DNA from: Longitalea arenae
Lineage (GTDB): Bacteria > Bacteroidota > Bacteroidia > Chitinophagales > Chitinophagaceae
NCBI RefSeq assembly: GCF_016924755.1
Contig: NZ_JAFFJX010000018.1
Span: 1-64,000, forward strand
Direction: 5' to 3'
DNA length: 64,000 bases
Shown: in pieces, positions 17,404 to 26,429 of the stretch
How positions within the stretch are numbered: the stretch's first letter is position 1
Layout of the letters: each line of letters starts with the position of its first letter
Translations under genes and position numbers: made by a program
The notes under the pieces: generated by a model
Database searches by the model: none
Told to the model about the DNA's origin: nothing
What the model saw: the letters and a program-made list of their open reading frames with translations, nothing else

Positions 17404-20400
17404 ATGCATCCAAGACTGCTATGTATCATTGCATTTCTTGCAGCGTTCATCATTCATTCCGCTGCATGGGCACAAAGCAAAACAGTAAAAGGCAAAGTGC
17501 AGGCTGAGGACGGAAGTCCTTTGCCCAAGGCATCGGTGCTGGTAAAAGGCTCCAAAGCCGGCACCAGCAGCGGCGATGACGGCAGTTTTGAACTGGCCGT
17601 TCCGGCCAATGCTACCCTGGTCATCAGCGCCATTGGTTATTCCAAAACAGAAGTAAAAACGGCTGCAACCGATTTTGTCACCGTTACGCTGCAAGCCGAC
17701 AACCGTTCGCTGAACGAAGTAGTGGTCACCGCGCTGGGCGTAAAACGCGAAAAAAGAAATCTCACCTTCAGCTCCCAGGAAATAAAAGCCGAGGAGCTGC
17801 TGCGCGCCAAAGAATCGAATGTGCTCAATGCGATGACCGGGAAAGTAGCCGGTGTGCAGATCACCAGTTCTTCGGGCACGCCGGGCGCTTCGAGCCGCAT
17901 CGTGGTGCGCGGCGTTACTTCCATCATCGGTAACAATGAGGCCCTGATCGTAGTGGATGGCATTCCCATCAACAATGCAGAGACCGGAGCGGTGAACAGC
18001 GGACCGGGCAGTAACCGGCTGATCGATCTCGATCCTTCCATCATTGAAAGCATCAATGTACTGAAAGGTGCATCCGCCACCGCGCTGTATGGTTCAGCAG
18101 GCGCCAGGGGCGTGGTCATGATCACCACCAAAAGCGGCGCTGCCAGTAAAAAACCGGCGATCACCCTTTCGCAGGACCTCTCTTTTGAAAGCGGCATCTT
18201 TCCCGAGATCCAAAGCAAATATGCCCAGGGCGACCGCAAGGAGATCAATAACGTCATTTACGACAATGTGTATTATGATGGGGAGACGGATAAAGCCAGC
18301 AGCTCCTGGGGCCCCCTGATGGATACCTTACGGGTAAACGGCCAGCCGGTACAGAAAAGGAACCAGTTAAAAGATTTCTTTCAAACCGGTGTTACGTCGA
18401 ACAGCACCATCAGCTTTTCTGGTTCCAATGGAGCTGGCTCCAATTATTTTGCTTCCTATTCTTACCTGGATCAGAAGGGCATGGTGCCTACCACCTTTTT
18501 GAAACGCCATTCGGTGTTCACCAAGTTCACCACCAAACTTACTGAGAAGCTGAGCGGAACCTTTCAATTCAATTATGCCAACAGCCGCACGAACCGCATG
18601 CCCGAAGGCTATATCCTGGAAAGTCCCATCTGGACCATTTACTCAGCTCCGGTTTCCTGGAATCCGCTGCCTTACCTGAATCCCGATGGCACACAACGCG
18701 TTTTCCGGTTCTCGCGTAACAATCCTTATTGGGTATTGGATAATGTTTATACGCGGGGCACGGTAAACCGCTTTATTCCGGTGATCACTTTGAATTATGC
18801 GCCGTTCAGCTGGTTGAACATTACAGAAAGAATGGGCCTTGATACCTACAATGAACAGGTAAAATATTATGAGGCCCGCGGTTCCGTAGCCAATATCAAC
18901 GGGGTGGTCGTTGACCGGGTAAATACTTTCCGGCAATACAATCACGATCTTATTATAGATGTGCATAAACAATTCAACAAGTTCAATGTACAGCTGCTGT
19001 TTGGGAACAATGTGCTTTCCACTTATTCGCAGAATGTGGAAGGCCGGGGCGTTGGCTTATCCATCACAGGCGGTTATGATAATGTAGCCAATGCTTCTAC
19101 CCAAACCTATAGTGAAAAACATTACCTCACCCGTAAAACAGGTTTTTATTCCCAGGCAAATATTGAATACAACCATATCCTGAACCTGGCGCTGACCGGC
19201 CGTTATGATGGCAGTTCGGTATTGGCCAAAGGAAATAATTTCTACCCCTATGGTTCTGCCGCGGCTGGATTTATTTTTTCTGAATTGCTGGGCCCCAGGT
19301 TATCGGGCATTCTCAATTTTGGTAAACTGCGGGTGTCTTATGCTACCGTAGGTAACGACAATGTAAATGCGTACGCACTCACTACGCCTTATCTCAGCGT
19401 AAGCACTACCAATGGCAATACGATCGGCGGCATCTCTTTTCCTTTCCAGGAACAGAACGGGTTCCTGCTGAACGGCGTATTGGGTAATCCATTACTGAAG
19501 AACGAACTGGTGCGGGAGTTTGAAGCCGGCATCGAGCTGAAAGCATTGGGCAACCGTATAGGCGCTGAAATTTCCTGGTTCAATAAAAAAGTCACAGATG
19601 GCCTGATTCCTGTGACCATCTCACCTTCTACCGGCTATAACCAAACGACCATTAACACGGCGCGTATGCAAACCAGGGGCATCGAGGTCTTGCTGAATGC
19701 CAATCCGGTGAGGGCCGGTAAATTCAACTGGGACCTGGTATTCAGTTTTACCAAACTGAACAACAAAGTGCTGGCCCTGCGGGAAGACCTTACCCGGGTA
19801 AACGTTGGCTTTACACAGGCTATTGTCGGCGAGCCCTACGGTGTTAAGTTCGGTACCCGCTTTGCCCGCGACAGCGCTACGGGTCAATGGCTGATCAATG
19901 CCAGCGGGCTGCCCTTTGCCGATACCCAACAGGGCATATTGGGCAATATTACGCCCGACTGGCTGGCCGGATTGACCAACAATTTTACGTATGGCCCTTT
20001 CAGTCTCAGCTTCTTTTTTGATATGAAAAAAGGCGGCGTTACAGAAAATAACGTAGATGGATATGGTTATTTTTATGGCACGCCCAAAGTGACCGAAGAC
20101 CGCGATGTGCGTGTGGTAGAAGGCATCAGTATTGTTGATAACAAACCCAACACAGTTCCGGTAAAAGGCCAGGATTACTGGCGGCAGTTATCAGGAGTGC
20201 TGGAATCGGTTATCCAGGATGCCACCTATCTTAAACTTCGCAACGTGAGCATTGGTTATGTGCTGCCATCGAAACTGATAGAGAAAACACCGCTTAGATC
20301 GGCTTCCCTCACCCTTACCGGCAGGAACCTGTGGATCCATAGTCCGCACTTTACCGGCGGCGATCCCGAGACCAATTCCTTCGGTTCTTCAAACGGATCG

Positions 20401-20469
20401 CTGGGCATGTATTCTTTTTCCACACCAACTGCCCGCTCATTCAATATCAGTTTGAAACTTGGTTTGTAA
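17404..20469 (+). CDS. SusC/RagA family TonB-linked outer-membrane protein
   Basis: 1,021 residues from ATG at 17404, where a good signal peptide begins (LLCIIAFLAAFIIHSAAWAQ). In order: carboxypeptidase-regulatory-like domain (~25-105), TonB plug domain (~110-250, including VVVTALGVKREKR, VVDGIPINN and LKGASATALYG), and a 22-strand-type beta-barrel to the C terminus (ends FNISLKLGL). It imports a glycan or peptide bound by the SusD lipoprotein encoded 31 bases downstream. No neighbouring hydrolase shows the substrate; the nearest enzyme upstream is the sialidase. Confidence 0.93.
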   Translation: MHPRLLCIIAFLAAFIIHSAAWAQSKTVKGKVQAEDGSPLPKASVLVKGSKAGTSSGDDGSFELAVPANATLVISAIGYSKTEVKTAATDFVTVTLQADNRSLNEVVVTALGVKREKRNLTFSSQEIKAEELLRAKESNVLNAMTGKVAGVQITSSSGTPGASSRIVVRGVTSIIGNNEALIVVDGIPINNAETGAVNSGPGSNRLIDLDPSIIESINVLKGASATALYGSAGARGVVMITTKSGAASKKPAITLSQDLSFESGIFPEIQSKYAQGDRKEINNVIYDNVYYDGETDKASSSWGPLMDTLRVNGQPVQKRNQLKDFFQTGVTSNSTISFSGSNGAGSNYFASYSYLDQKGMVPTTFLKRHSVFTKFTTKLTEKLSGTFQFNYANSRTNRMPEGYILESPIWTIYSAPVSWNPLPYLNPDGTQRVFRFSRNNPYWVLDNVYTRGTVNRFIPVITLNYAPFSWLNITERMGLDTYNEQVKYYEARGSVANINGVVVDRVNTFRQYNHDLIIDVHKQFNKFNVQLLFGNNVLSTYSQNVEGRGVGLSITGGYDNVANASTQTYSEKHYLTRKTGFYSQANIEYNHILNLALTGRYDGSSVLAKGNNFYPYGSAAAGFIFSELLGPRLSGILNFGKLRVSYATVGNDNVNAYALTTPYLSVSTTNGNTIGGISFPFQEQNGFLLNGVLGNPLLKNELVREFEAGIELKALGNRIGAEISWFNKKVTDGLIPVTISPSTGYNQTTINTARMQTRGIEVLLNANPVRAGKFNWDLVFSFTKLNNKVLALREDLTRVNVGFTQAIVGEPYGVKFGTRFARDSATGQWLINASGLPFADTQQGILGNITPDWLAGLTNNFTYGPFSLSFFFDMKKGGVTENNVDGYGYFYGTPKVTEDRDVRVVEGISIVDNKPNTVPVKGQDYWRQLSGVLESVIQDATYLKLRNVSIGYVLPSKLIEKTPLRSASLTLTGRNLWIHSPHFTGGDPETNSFGSSNGSLGMYSFSTPTARSFNISLKLGL

Positions 20470-20500
20470 CCATTCCATTGATCCTTTAAACACGTTCATC

Positions 20501-21907
20501 ATGCGCAGTAAAACATATCTTCTTTTTGCGGCCATTTGTATATTGGTTGTAAGCGGCTGTAAAAAATTCATCGACGTTAACAACGATCCCAATAATCCGC
20601 TCAGTGTGCAGGAAGCATTGATCCTGTCGCCGGTGGAGCTGAACCTGGCCAGCGTACTGACCGGCGGCGCCGGCACCGGCGGGCTGGCGGCCACCCTGGT
20701 GAATCACTATATGCAGAATGTAGCGCTGAACCAGCCGGTACCCAATCATGGCACTTACTGGCTTTTCAATGTGGATCTGGATGACACCTGGCGGAATATT
20801 TATGTAACCAGCCTGAACAACCTCAAAGTAATGAACGATAAAGCCACGGCGAATGGCAATTTCAATTATGCAGGCATAGCGAAGATCTTAAGCGCTTTTT
20901 GCCTGGGCATTGCCACCGACTACTGGGGCGATATTCCCTATACAGAGGCTTTTAATGGCAGCAACAATCTGCAGCCGGCATACGATTCCCAGGAAAACAT
21001 CTATAAGACCATTCAGCAGCTACTCGATGAGGGCATCAGCGATATCAACAAGAGCGCTGTTATTAAACCCGGCAAGGATGATTATTTCTACCAGGGCAAT
21101 ATGGATAAATGGAAAAGGCTGGCCTACACCTTAAAGGCACGGTATTATATCCATCTTACCAAAGCGCCGGGTTATACGGCGGAGGCGCAGGCCGAACTGG
21201 TTTTAGCCGCATTACAGAACGGCATGCAGGCGAACAGCGATGATCTGAAAATGGAATATCCCGGCGGGGCGGGCGAAGAAAATCCCAGGTACATTACCAT
21301 GCTGCCGGTATCCACCCTGGTATTGTCATCGGCCTGTGTAGATACCCTGGTGGCAAGGAAGGATCCGCGTTTACAGCAGCTCGTGGCCAAAGCCAAACAA
21401 ACCGGTTTATACAATGGGCGGCCCATCGGGTCGGTGAATATCAGCGGCAGCCTGGATGTTTATTCATTACTGGGAGAAGCCGCCGGCATGGCCGGTTCAC
21501 CGGTGTATGTGTTCAATTATTCTGAAGCCCTGTTCCTGAAGGCTGAGGCCACCCTGATCAAATCGGGTTTTGCAGCCGCGCAGCCCATTTACCAGGAAGC
21601 CATCCGATCGCATATGAGCAAGCTGGGCGTAAGCGAGGCGGATATGAATACCTACCTGGCAAGCCGCGGTACGCTCACGGCCGGTAATGCGCTGCAACGG
21701 ATCATGGAGGAAAAGAAGATCGCCAACTTTTTTTCTATTGAGAATTTTAACGACTGGCGCCGCACCGGTTATCCGCAGCTGGCCAAGGTGCCGAATGCAT
21801 TATCGGAGATTCCCCGCCGTTTGTTGTACCCGCAGGTAGAGCTTACTTCGAACCCGCAGGACATGCAATCGGCCCGGCTGACAGACCGGGTTTGGTGGGA
21901 CCGGTAG
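20501..21907 (+). CDS. SusD/RagB family substrate-binding lipoprotein
   Basis: 468 residues from ATG at 20501. Lipobox VVSGC, then KKFIDVNNDPNNP, the usual start of the SusD-like class that shares this DPN motif. TPR-like helices run through the protein, and the end carries RRLLYPQVEL and DRVWWD, typical of this subfamily. It sits on the cell surface as a lid on the SusC barrel. The degenerate group II intron begins within ~15 bases of its stop codon, so the natural terminator was probably displaced. Confidence 0.92.
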   Translation: MRSKTYLLFAAICILVVSGCKKFIDVNNDPNNPLSVQEALILSPVELNLASVLTGGAGTGGLAATLVNHYMQNVALNQPVPNHGTYWLFNVDLDDTWRNIYVTSLNNLKVMNDKATANGNFNYAGIAKILSAFCLGIATDYWGDIPYTEAFNGSNNLQPAYDSQENIYKTIQQLLDEGISDINKSAVIKPGKDDYFYQGNMDKWKRLAYTLKARYYIHLTKAPGYTAEAQAELVLAALQNGMQANSDDLKMEYPGGAGEENPRYITMLPVSTLVLSSACVDTLVARKDPRLQQLVAKAKQTGLYNGRPIGSVNISGSLDVYSLLGEAAGMAGSPVYVFNYSEALFLKAEATLIKSGFAAAQPIYQEAIRSHMSKLGVSEADMNTYLASRGTLTAGNALQRIMEEKKIANFFSIENFNDWRRTGYPQLAKVPNALSEIPRRLLYPQVELTSNPQDMQSARLTDRVWWDR

Positions 21908-21938
21908 CCCCCGGCCTCTAATCGAATCGAGTAGGCGG

Positions 21939-22003
21939 CCGTGAGCCAATCGCTCACGGTGCGCCTCTCACACCACCGTACGTACGGTTCCGTATACGGC
22001 GGT
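21939..22003 (-). ncRNA. group II intron domains V and VI
   Basis: Minus-strand ACCGCCGTA pairs with TACGGTGGT (one G-U pair) with a two-base bulge and a short distal stem, the size and shape of catalytic domain V. It is followed by GTGTGAGAGG and then the domain VI hairpin. This is the conserved 3' core of bacterial group II introns. Confidence 0.75.
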
Positions 22004-22006
22004 TTG

Positions 22007-23105
22007 TTAAAATAACTTTGTTTGGTGAGTTGTTTTCCAGTAATAGTGATTTGCGAACCCTATGTACCCTTGTTGGGTAAAGTAATCGTTGTTCAAGGCC
22101 CTACACAGAATGGCACTTCGCGCGATGCGACAGTATCCTTTACTGCTTCCGCCCCATTCAATAGCTTGTCTAACGTTGATTCCTAGTCTTTTCAGGTTCC
22201 TCTACCGTGTTGCCGGCTTTTTCCATTGTTTCCATAAACCCATTCGTAGACGCATTCTAACCCAGCCATCCAGATCTTCCATTCTGTATTTGGCTTTGGC
22301 TATTATAAAGTAGTTCACCCATCCAACGATTGTAGCCTCTATCTTCGTGATCTTGTCTTTCACTTTACCAGGGGCCTTACGTTGCGTTAAAGTCTTCATC
22401 TTTTCTTTTATCTTTCTCACCGACTTGGGGGCAATCCGTACTCCCAGACTTGTTTGCTACGATAGAAAGAAAAACCCAGTAACGTGCTCTCCATTGGACG
22501 ACTTACTTTACTCTTTGTGCGGTTTACTTTTAACTTTAGCTTTTTCTCAATGAACTCCGTGATTGTTGCCAGCACGCGCGTCGCTGACTTCTCACTTTTC
22601 ACGTAGATGCTACAGTCATCGCAATACCGTACATACCGGTGGCCTCTTGCCTCTAGTTCTTTGTCCAGTTCATTCAAAACAATGTTGCTCATCAGCGGCG
22701 ATAGCGGGCTGCCTTGCGGGGTACCTTCCTTGCGCTCCCTTACTACCCCGTTTTCCATCATTCCGCAATTCAGGTATGCCCGCAATAATTTCAGCGTTCG
22801 CTTGTCAGTTATCTTTCGGGCAAGCAACGACATTAGCCTGTCGTGGTTCACCCGATCGAAAAACTTATCCAGGTCCAACTCCACTACCCATTCACGGCCA
22901 TCGTTCAGGTTTGTTTGTGCCTGATACACGGCCTGATGAGCATTCCGGTTCTCTCTAAACCCATAGCTATGTTCGGAGAACTCTCCTTCATACAGTGGGC
23001 TTAACCATTGGGCTATTGACTCGGTAATTAGCCTGTCGATCACAGTGGGTATTCCCAGCATCCGTTTTCCGCCTCCATTTTCTTTGTCTATTTCTACTTT
23101 CTTTA
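22007..23105 (-). pseudogene. ltrA: group II intron reverse transcriptase/maturase, broken
   Basis: The RT palm and fingers are readable from ~23105: KKVEIDKENGGGKRMLGIP, SYGFRENRNAHQAV, ELDLDKFFDRVNHD, GTPQGSPLSPLMSNI and RYCDDCSIYV (the YxDD box is YCDD). Near 22430 a one-base shift moves the frame from SKQVWE to RIAPKSVRKIKEKM, which continues as the maturase domain. A TAG follows KKPATR near 22195, after which the C-terminal domain (RNLKRLGINVRQAIEWGGS... to the TAA at 22007) continues in frame. The N-terminal ~60-90 residues are missing. So there are three lesions: a deletion, a frameshift and a nonsense codon. Confidence 0.85.
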
Positions 23106-23259
23106 AATGTTGCGTACCAGTATTTTAGAAGGCACGTACCGCCCCCAGGCAGTAGCTTCCGGCTTATCCTCACACAGGTAGTTCTCTAATGTGTGTTTTC
23201 TGTTGTAAGCACCTCGCTCATACATTTCTTATGATAAAGGATTGCCCGTCTACAAGGTG

Positions 23260-23568
23260 ATGAATTTTATCCTTAATAAACACCCTAGCGGCTATGTTGT
23301 AGTAGAAAAGCCGCATATACTTTCAGATAATCGCTATGGGTTCCCTTTTATTGGAATAGCTGATAATATTATTCAATACTTGCTCAGCCATCGCACACTT
23401 TTTACCAATTTTATTAATGTCAAAGAAAAGATGGTTTGCTTAATAGGTATTGAAGCTGAAAAAAACCCACAATCCGTAGGTTTACCGGCTGATGTATTAG
23501 TGCTCAATAAAAAAAGACACAAATGGTACTTCAATAGATACTGTGCAGACGCTTTGCCTACGGAGTAA
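23260..23568 (+). CDS. unrecognised small protein
   Basis: 102 residues from ATG at 23260 (in-frame GTG and ATG codons lie slightly upstream). No family recognised, no signal peptide and no membrane segment. Phrases such as PSGYVVVEKPHILSDN and QSVGLPADVLVLNKKRHKWYF look like genuine coding sequence. Markedly AT-rich compared with the flanking chromosome. Because the group II intron abuts its 5' end, it may be the 3' part of a longer gene. A terminator-like hairpin follows at 23605. Confidence 0.5.
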   Translation: MNFILNKHPSGYVVVEKPHILSDNRYGFPFIGIADNIIQYLLSHRTLFTNFINVKEKMVCLIGIEAEKNPQSVGLPADVLVLNKKRHKWYFNRYCADALPTE

Positions 23569-23604
23569 AATTTTGAAATGGAACGAAGATTTTAGCGTAA
23601 GTAT

Positions 23605-23627
23605 AAAGCCTCCCCAAAGGAGGCTTT
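23605..23627. terminator. hairpin after the 102-residue ORF
   Basis: AAAGCCTCC and GGAGGCTTT pair around CCAAA, 36 bases after the stop codon. The U-run comes from the right arm only. Confidence 0.6.
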
Positions 23628-23747
23628 ACTGCGCTATATTCAATAACCCCGTTATGGAAAAGCTTTCAGTAAAAGTAAAAGTAATGTCCACGTACAGGTA
23701 ATTTTAACAGTTTTAAATTAATAAAGTAACTTCGAAAAAGCCTAATT

Positions 23748-24240
23748 ATGCTTGAACATTTACTTAAGCTGCCTCACATAAGGCTTGTAGCAGGAGTGTT
23801 TTTTATTTTTGCTTCAATTTTTGCTCCTTTATCTTTTTATTTTCATTTTGCTCGTTCATTATCAAAGTTTTGATTTTTGGAAAATGATAGTGATCAGCTT
23901 CGGTGCAGGATTCCCAGTTGTTCTGTTAAACACTTTCTTTTCCAGTCTTGTACTGCAGGGTATCAGTAAAATGGAATCTATTATGGTGGGAACCATTGGT
24001 ATTATAGTGCAATTATAGGATCCATTTTAACAATGACTACTTTTTATGTGCCGATGATTGACTTGGTTTATCCGAAGAAAAATAGCGTTGCATCTTTACA
24101 CTCCGCAACCATTTTTTTGGTTAAAATGGAAGCGATTATTGTCTTGTATCTTTTAGCTTTTGCCTGGCTCAGGGAAATTAGGTGGAAGAATAAAGGTAAA
24201 GAAGCAAATGGACAAAGAATTTCTATTTTTGATAATAAAA
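23748..24240 (+). pseudogene. frameshifted membrane-protein gene
   Basis: Three frames join into one plausible four-helix membrane protein. MLEHLLKLPHIRLVAGVFFI... runs in frame 1 to a TGA after RSLSKF; the next frame takes over at FDFWKMIVISFGAGFPVVLL; a second shift near 24010 leads into AIIGSILTMTTFYVPMIDLV and KMEAIIVLYLLAFAW. Each junction lies in an A/T-rich or short-repeat stretch. Family not recognised. It sits in the AT-rich patch between the intron and hicBA. Sequencing error at both sites is possible, but the broken neighbours favour true decay. Confidence 0.6.
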
Positions 24241-24268
24241 AAAAGCCCCGACAAATATCAAGGCTTTT
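24236..24268 (-). terminator. terminator of the hicAB transcript
   Basis: On the minus strand AAAAGCC and GGCTTTT enclose TTGATATTTGTCGG, followed by a T-run, about 33 bases after the hicB stop. It may also work on the plus strand. Confidence 0.65.
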
Positions 24269-24300
24269 AAAGCGTGTTTTCTATTACGATTCTCGACTGA

Positions 24301-24699
24301 TTATAAGTGCACAGCTAGTAGCTCACTGCCTAATTGATGTAAGGCCTCTTCAATTTTTTTCTTTTGAGCAGGCCTGGGCTTCTTTAATCCACTGCTATAG
24401 TGTTGTAACTGGCGTTGGTTTATACCTGTAAGATGCTCTAGAGCGCTTTTTGTGAAAACCTTTTGATAGTAATTCAACAAGCTCTCTGTATCAAATTTAT
24501 AGACAATTTTATATTCTCCTTTTAAAATAGCCGGTATATTGCTTAGTTTGTTATGTTTTTTGAATAGTTTGATTGATTCAACAATAGATTTTATAGCTTC
24601 TTCAGGAGTATCGCCCCCTCCATAAATACCTTCCAAATTGTCCGTAAAGGCGCTATAATGGTCTTTGGTTTTTTCGATTGTTACATTTACGATTTTCAT
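24301..24699 (-). CDS. hicB: HicB-like antitoxin with C-terminal helix-turn-helix
   Basis: 132 residues from ATG at 24699, chosen over an upstream in-frame start that would overlap hicA. Residues ~1-50 form the HicB partial RNase H-like fold (YSAFTDNLEGIYGGGDTPEEAI). The C-terminal ~60 residues (SALEHLTGINQRQLQHYSSG) look like a Cro/XRE-type DNA-binding helix-turn-helix. It neutralises HicA and represses the operon. The gene follows hicA by 41 bases on the same strand, the common toxin-first order. Confidence 0.85.
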   Translation of the reverse strand: MKIVNVTIEKTKDHYSAFTDNLEGIYGGGDTPEEAIKSIVESIKLFKKHNKLSNIPAILKGEYKIVYKFDTESLLNYYQKVFTKSALEHLTGINQRQLQHYSSGLKKPRPAQKKKIEEALHQLGSELLAVHL

Positions 24700-24740
24700 A
24701 CATACATTTATTTGGTTCAGAAAGCAGAAAGGAAGGGGCA

Positions 24741-24920
24741 CTATTTCAACCCCAGTTCCTTTTCGATTTTCTTTTGTAATCCTTTTCCAATTTCTTTTGA
24801 GCCATGATTTGGTACGGGATATCTCTTGCCGTCCTTTTCATAAATATAATGGCTCCCTTCAGTACGGATATGAACCCACCCGTTTCTTTTAATTAGGCGA
24901 TGTAATTCGCTATACTTCAT
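24741..24920 (-). CDS. hicA: HicA-like mRNA interferase toxin
   Basis: 59 residues, short enough to be missed by length filters. It reads MKYSELHRLIKRNGW, then EGSHYIYEKDGKRYPVPNH and KEIGKGLQKKIEKELGL. This is the HicA/YcfA double-stranded-RNA-binding-like fold, with the catalytic histidine of the GSH motif present. HicA toxins cleave mRNA. Stop at 24741, hicB starts 41 bases later. The promoter and palindromic operator lie 48-79 bases upstream of the start. Confidence 0.87.
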   Translation of the reverse strand: MKYSELHRLIKRNGWVHIRTEGSHYIYEKDGKRYPVPNHGSKEIGKGLQKKIEKELGLK

Positions 24921-24967
24921 TTTTCAAAGATCTTTATGGTTTATAAAATCAGGGGTAGAGTCGCAAA

Positions 24968-24999
24968 CAAAGGTAGTAATATTACTACTCTTTTCCAAA
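24968..24999 (-). promoter_or_regulatory. hicAB promoter with palindromic operator
   Basis: Minus strand: TTTG (24996-24999), 20-base spacer, TACCTTTG (24968-24975). The spacer contains the perfect 16-base palindrome GTAGTAATATTACTAC (24973-24988), which also overlaps the -7 element. A dimeric HicB bound here would block the polymerase, the usual autoregulation of hicAB. Confidence 0.7.
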
Positions 25000-25089
25000 G
25001 CTTATTTAGGAACTTTAGTAAGATTGACTATTGGCGACGCGATTAAACTGTATTTTTAACTTAGATTTGAAATAATGAAAGATCATAAA

Positions 25090-25380
25090 AAAGTACTGCT
25101 AATCGACGGGTGGTATTTCCCGGTAATGGGGTTATATAGCTGAATATCAACTTTATCTTTTTCTGTCTCTATGAGAGCCCGGGCCGCTAGCTGGCGTTGA
25201 GAAAGATCTTTAATCTCATTTAAGCCGGCTCGAATTGGAATTTTCTTGCCCGATCGCTTCTTCCTTTCTGAACGAATATTTCCCTGTCTTTTTCCTTAAT
25301 AGATAGGGATCGGTATCTCAGTTTTTGGGGGTTACCTTGATTTCGCTGCGGGCGCAGCCATTACCTAATTGAATCTTCAT
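25090..25380 (-). pseudogene. tyrosine integrase N-terminal remnant
   Basis: From ATG at 25380 the minus strand reads MKIQLGNGCARSEIKVTPKN and then stops. In another frame it continues with GKKIPIRAGLNEIKDLSQRQ, ALIETEKDKVDIQLYNPITG and KYHPS. This matches the N-terminal Arm/SAM-like part of Bacteroidota phage-type integrases; the catalytic domain is absent. It lies just beyond the 3' end of tRNA-Gln, the usual place for the integrase of a tRNA-integrated element. Confidence 0.6.
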
Positions 25381-25448
25381 TGTGCAATTTTTTAAAAGTG
25401 TTCCGGATTTTGTTCCGGTTTAAAAAATTGCTACAAAACTGCAGAGAG

Positions 25449-25490
25449 AAAAAAAAGGCTTAAGCTATTGATATTTAATATCTTAAGCCC
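25449..25490 (-). terminator. terminator downstream of tRNA-Gln
   Basis: On the minus strand GGCTTAAG and CTTAAGCC pair around ATATTAAATATCAATAG, followed by eight T residues. It starts 5 bases after the tRNA 3' end. Confidence 0.85.
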
Positions 25491-25494
25491 TTTG

Positions 25495-25565
25495 TTGCCC
25501 GAAGAGGGCTCGAACCCCTACATACAGAGCCAGAATCTGTCGTACTACCATTATACTATCGGGCA
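25495..25565 (-). tRNA. tRNA-Gln (anticodon CTG)
   Basis: Acceptor arms TGCCCGA and TCGGGCA pair fully. Anticodon stem ACAGA/TCTGT with loop TTCTGGC gives anticodon CTG (reads CAG, Gln). T arm AGGGG-TTCGAAC-CCTCT. Discriminator A; the CCA is not encoded. It has its own promoter and terminator. Confidence 0.93.
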
Positions 25566-25605
25566 GACTATTTAAGAACGGATCCCCTTTCTTAAAAGGT
25601 GGGTG

Positions 25606-25636
25606 CAAATTTAAAATTTATCCAAATCGCCACAAA
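25606..25636 (-). promoter_or_regulatory. tRNA-Gln promoter
   Basis: Minus strand TTTG (25633-25636), exactly 19 bases, then TAAATTTG (25606-25613), about 40 bases before the tRNA 5' end. A textbook Bacteroidota promoter. Confidence 0.8.
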
Positions 25637-25780
25637 AAGATTATTGGGTGCAGGGCAACTAACCGTGTCATCCGGCTGTAAAACCGTTAGAAGCCCGCTT
25701 ATGGATGGCTTATCCGGTTTTACCCCACCATATCGAATGATTTCGTAAGTTGTAGGCGCAAACACTAAAAGGCCGTCTTT

Positions 25781-26365
25781 TTGAACGAACTGGAACTGAT
25801 ACAACGACTCCGCGAAGGAGATGAAGGGGCATTTAAAAAATTGGTAGAAAACTATCAGGACCTTGTATTTAATACGGCCATTGGGATCGTTCAGAACAGT
25901 GAAGATGCCGAGGATGTTGCCCAGGAGGTCTTTATCCAGGTCTACCGTTCTATCGATCAGTTCAAGGGTGATGCCCGGTTGTCGACCTGGATCTACCGAA
26001 TTACCACTACAAAGGCGCTGGACCATATCCGCAGCCGCAAGCGAAAAAAGCGTTTTGCCTTCATTACCAGCCTTTTTGGCCCCAATGATGAACTGATTCA
26101 TGAACCTGTTGATTTTCAACATCCCGGGGTAGCCCTCGACCGTAAGGAGCAGGCGGCCCTCCTGTTTAAAATGATTGATCAACTGCCTGAAAATCAGAAA
26201 GTAGCTTTTACCTTACATAAAACGGAGGAATTGAGTTACCAGGAGATCGCCGATGTTATGCAATTGTCGGTATCTGCGGTGGAATCGCTCTTGTTCAGGG
26301 CCCGGCAAAACCTGCGCAAACTGCTTGAAAAACATTATCAACAGAATAATTCACAAGGCAGGTGA
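25781..26365 (+). CDS. ECF-type RNA polymerase sigma factor
   Basis: 194 residues. Region 2 (LVENYQDLVFNTAIGI, EDAEDVAQEVFIQVYRSIDQF, RLSTWIYRITTTKALDHIRS) and region 4 (LPENQKVAFTLHKTEELSYQEIADVM, SVSAVESLLFRAR) are complete. The start is TTG at 25781: the frame has a TAA just upstream at 25766 and no ATG. The 112-residue membrane protein next to it is probably its anti-sigma factor and the third gene a periplasmic sensor, an arrangement like CnrH-CnrY-CnrX. Confidence 0.9.
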   Translation: MNELELIQRLREGDEGAFKKLVENYQDLVFNTAIGIVQNSEDAEDVAQEVFIQVYRSIDQFKGDARLSTWIYRITTTKALDHIRSRKRKKRFAFITSLFGPNDELIHEPVDFQHPGVALDRKEQAALLFKMIDQLPENQKVAFTLHKTEELSYQEIADVMQLSVSAVESLLFRARQNLRKLLEKHYQQNNSQGR

Positions 26366-26429
26366 GCGTTTCGAAGGATTTGCGATTTATTAGCGTCAAA
26401 TGTATAAGTTTACATCGTAAATTAGATTT

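Larger units (their letters stand above)
21920..23240 (-). mobile_element. degenerate group II intron
   Basis: Leftward retroelement. The 3' end is clear on the minus strand: a domain V-like hairpin (21972-22003), a domain VI-like hairpin (arms CCGTGAG and CTCACGG, 21939-21959) and a CTACTCGAT-type end near 21920. The reverse transcriptase ORF is broken (separate entry). On the right, structured sequence without coding sense runs to ~23240, but I cannot find a confident GTGYG 5' end; the boundaries are approximate. The element is almost certainly immobile. Confidence 0.75.
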
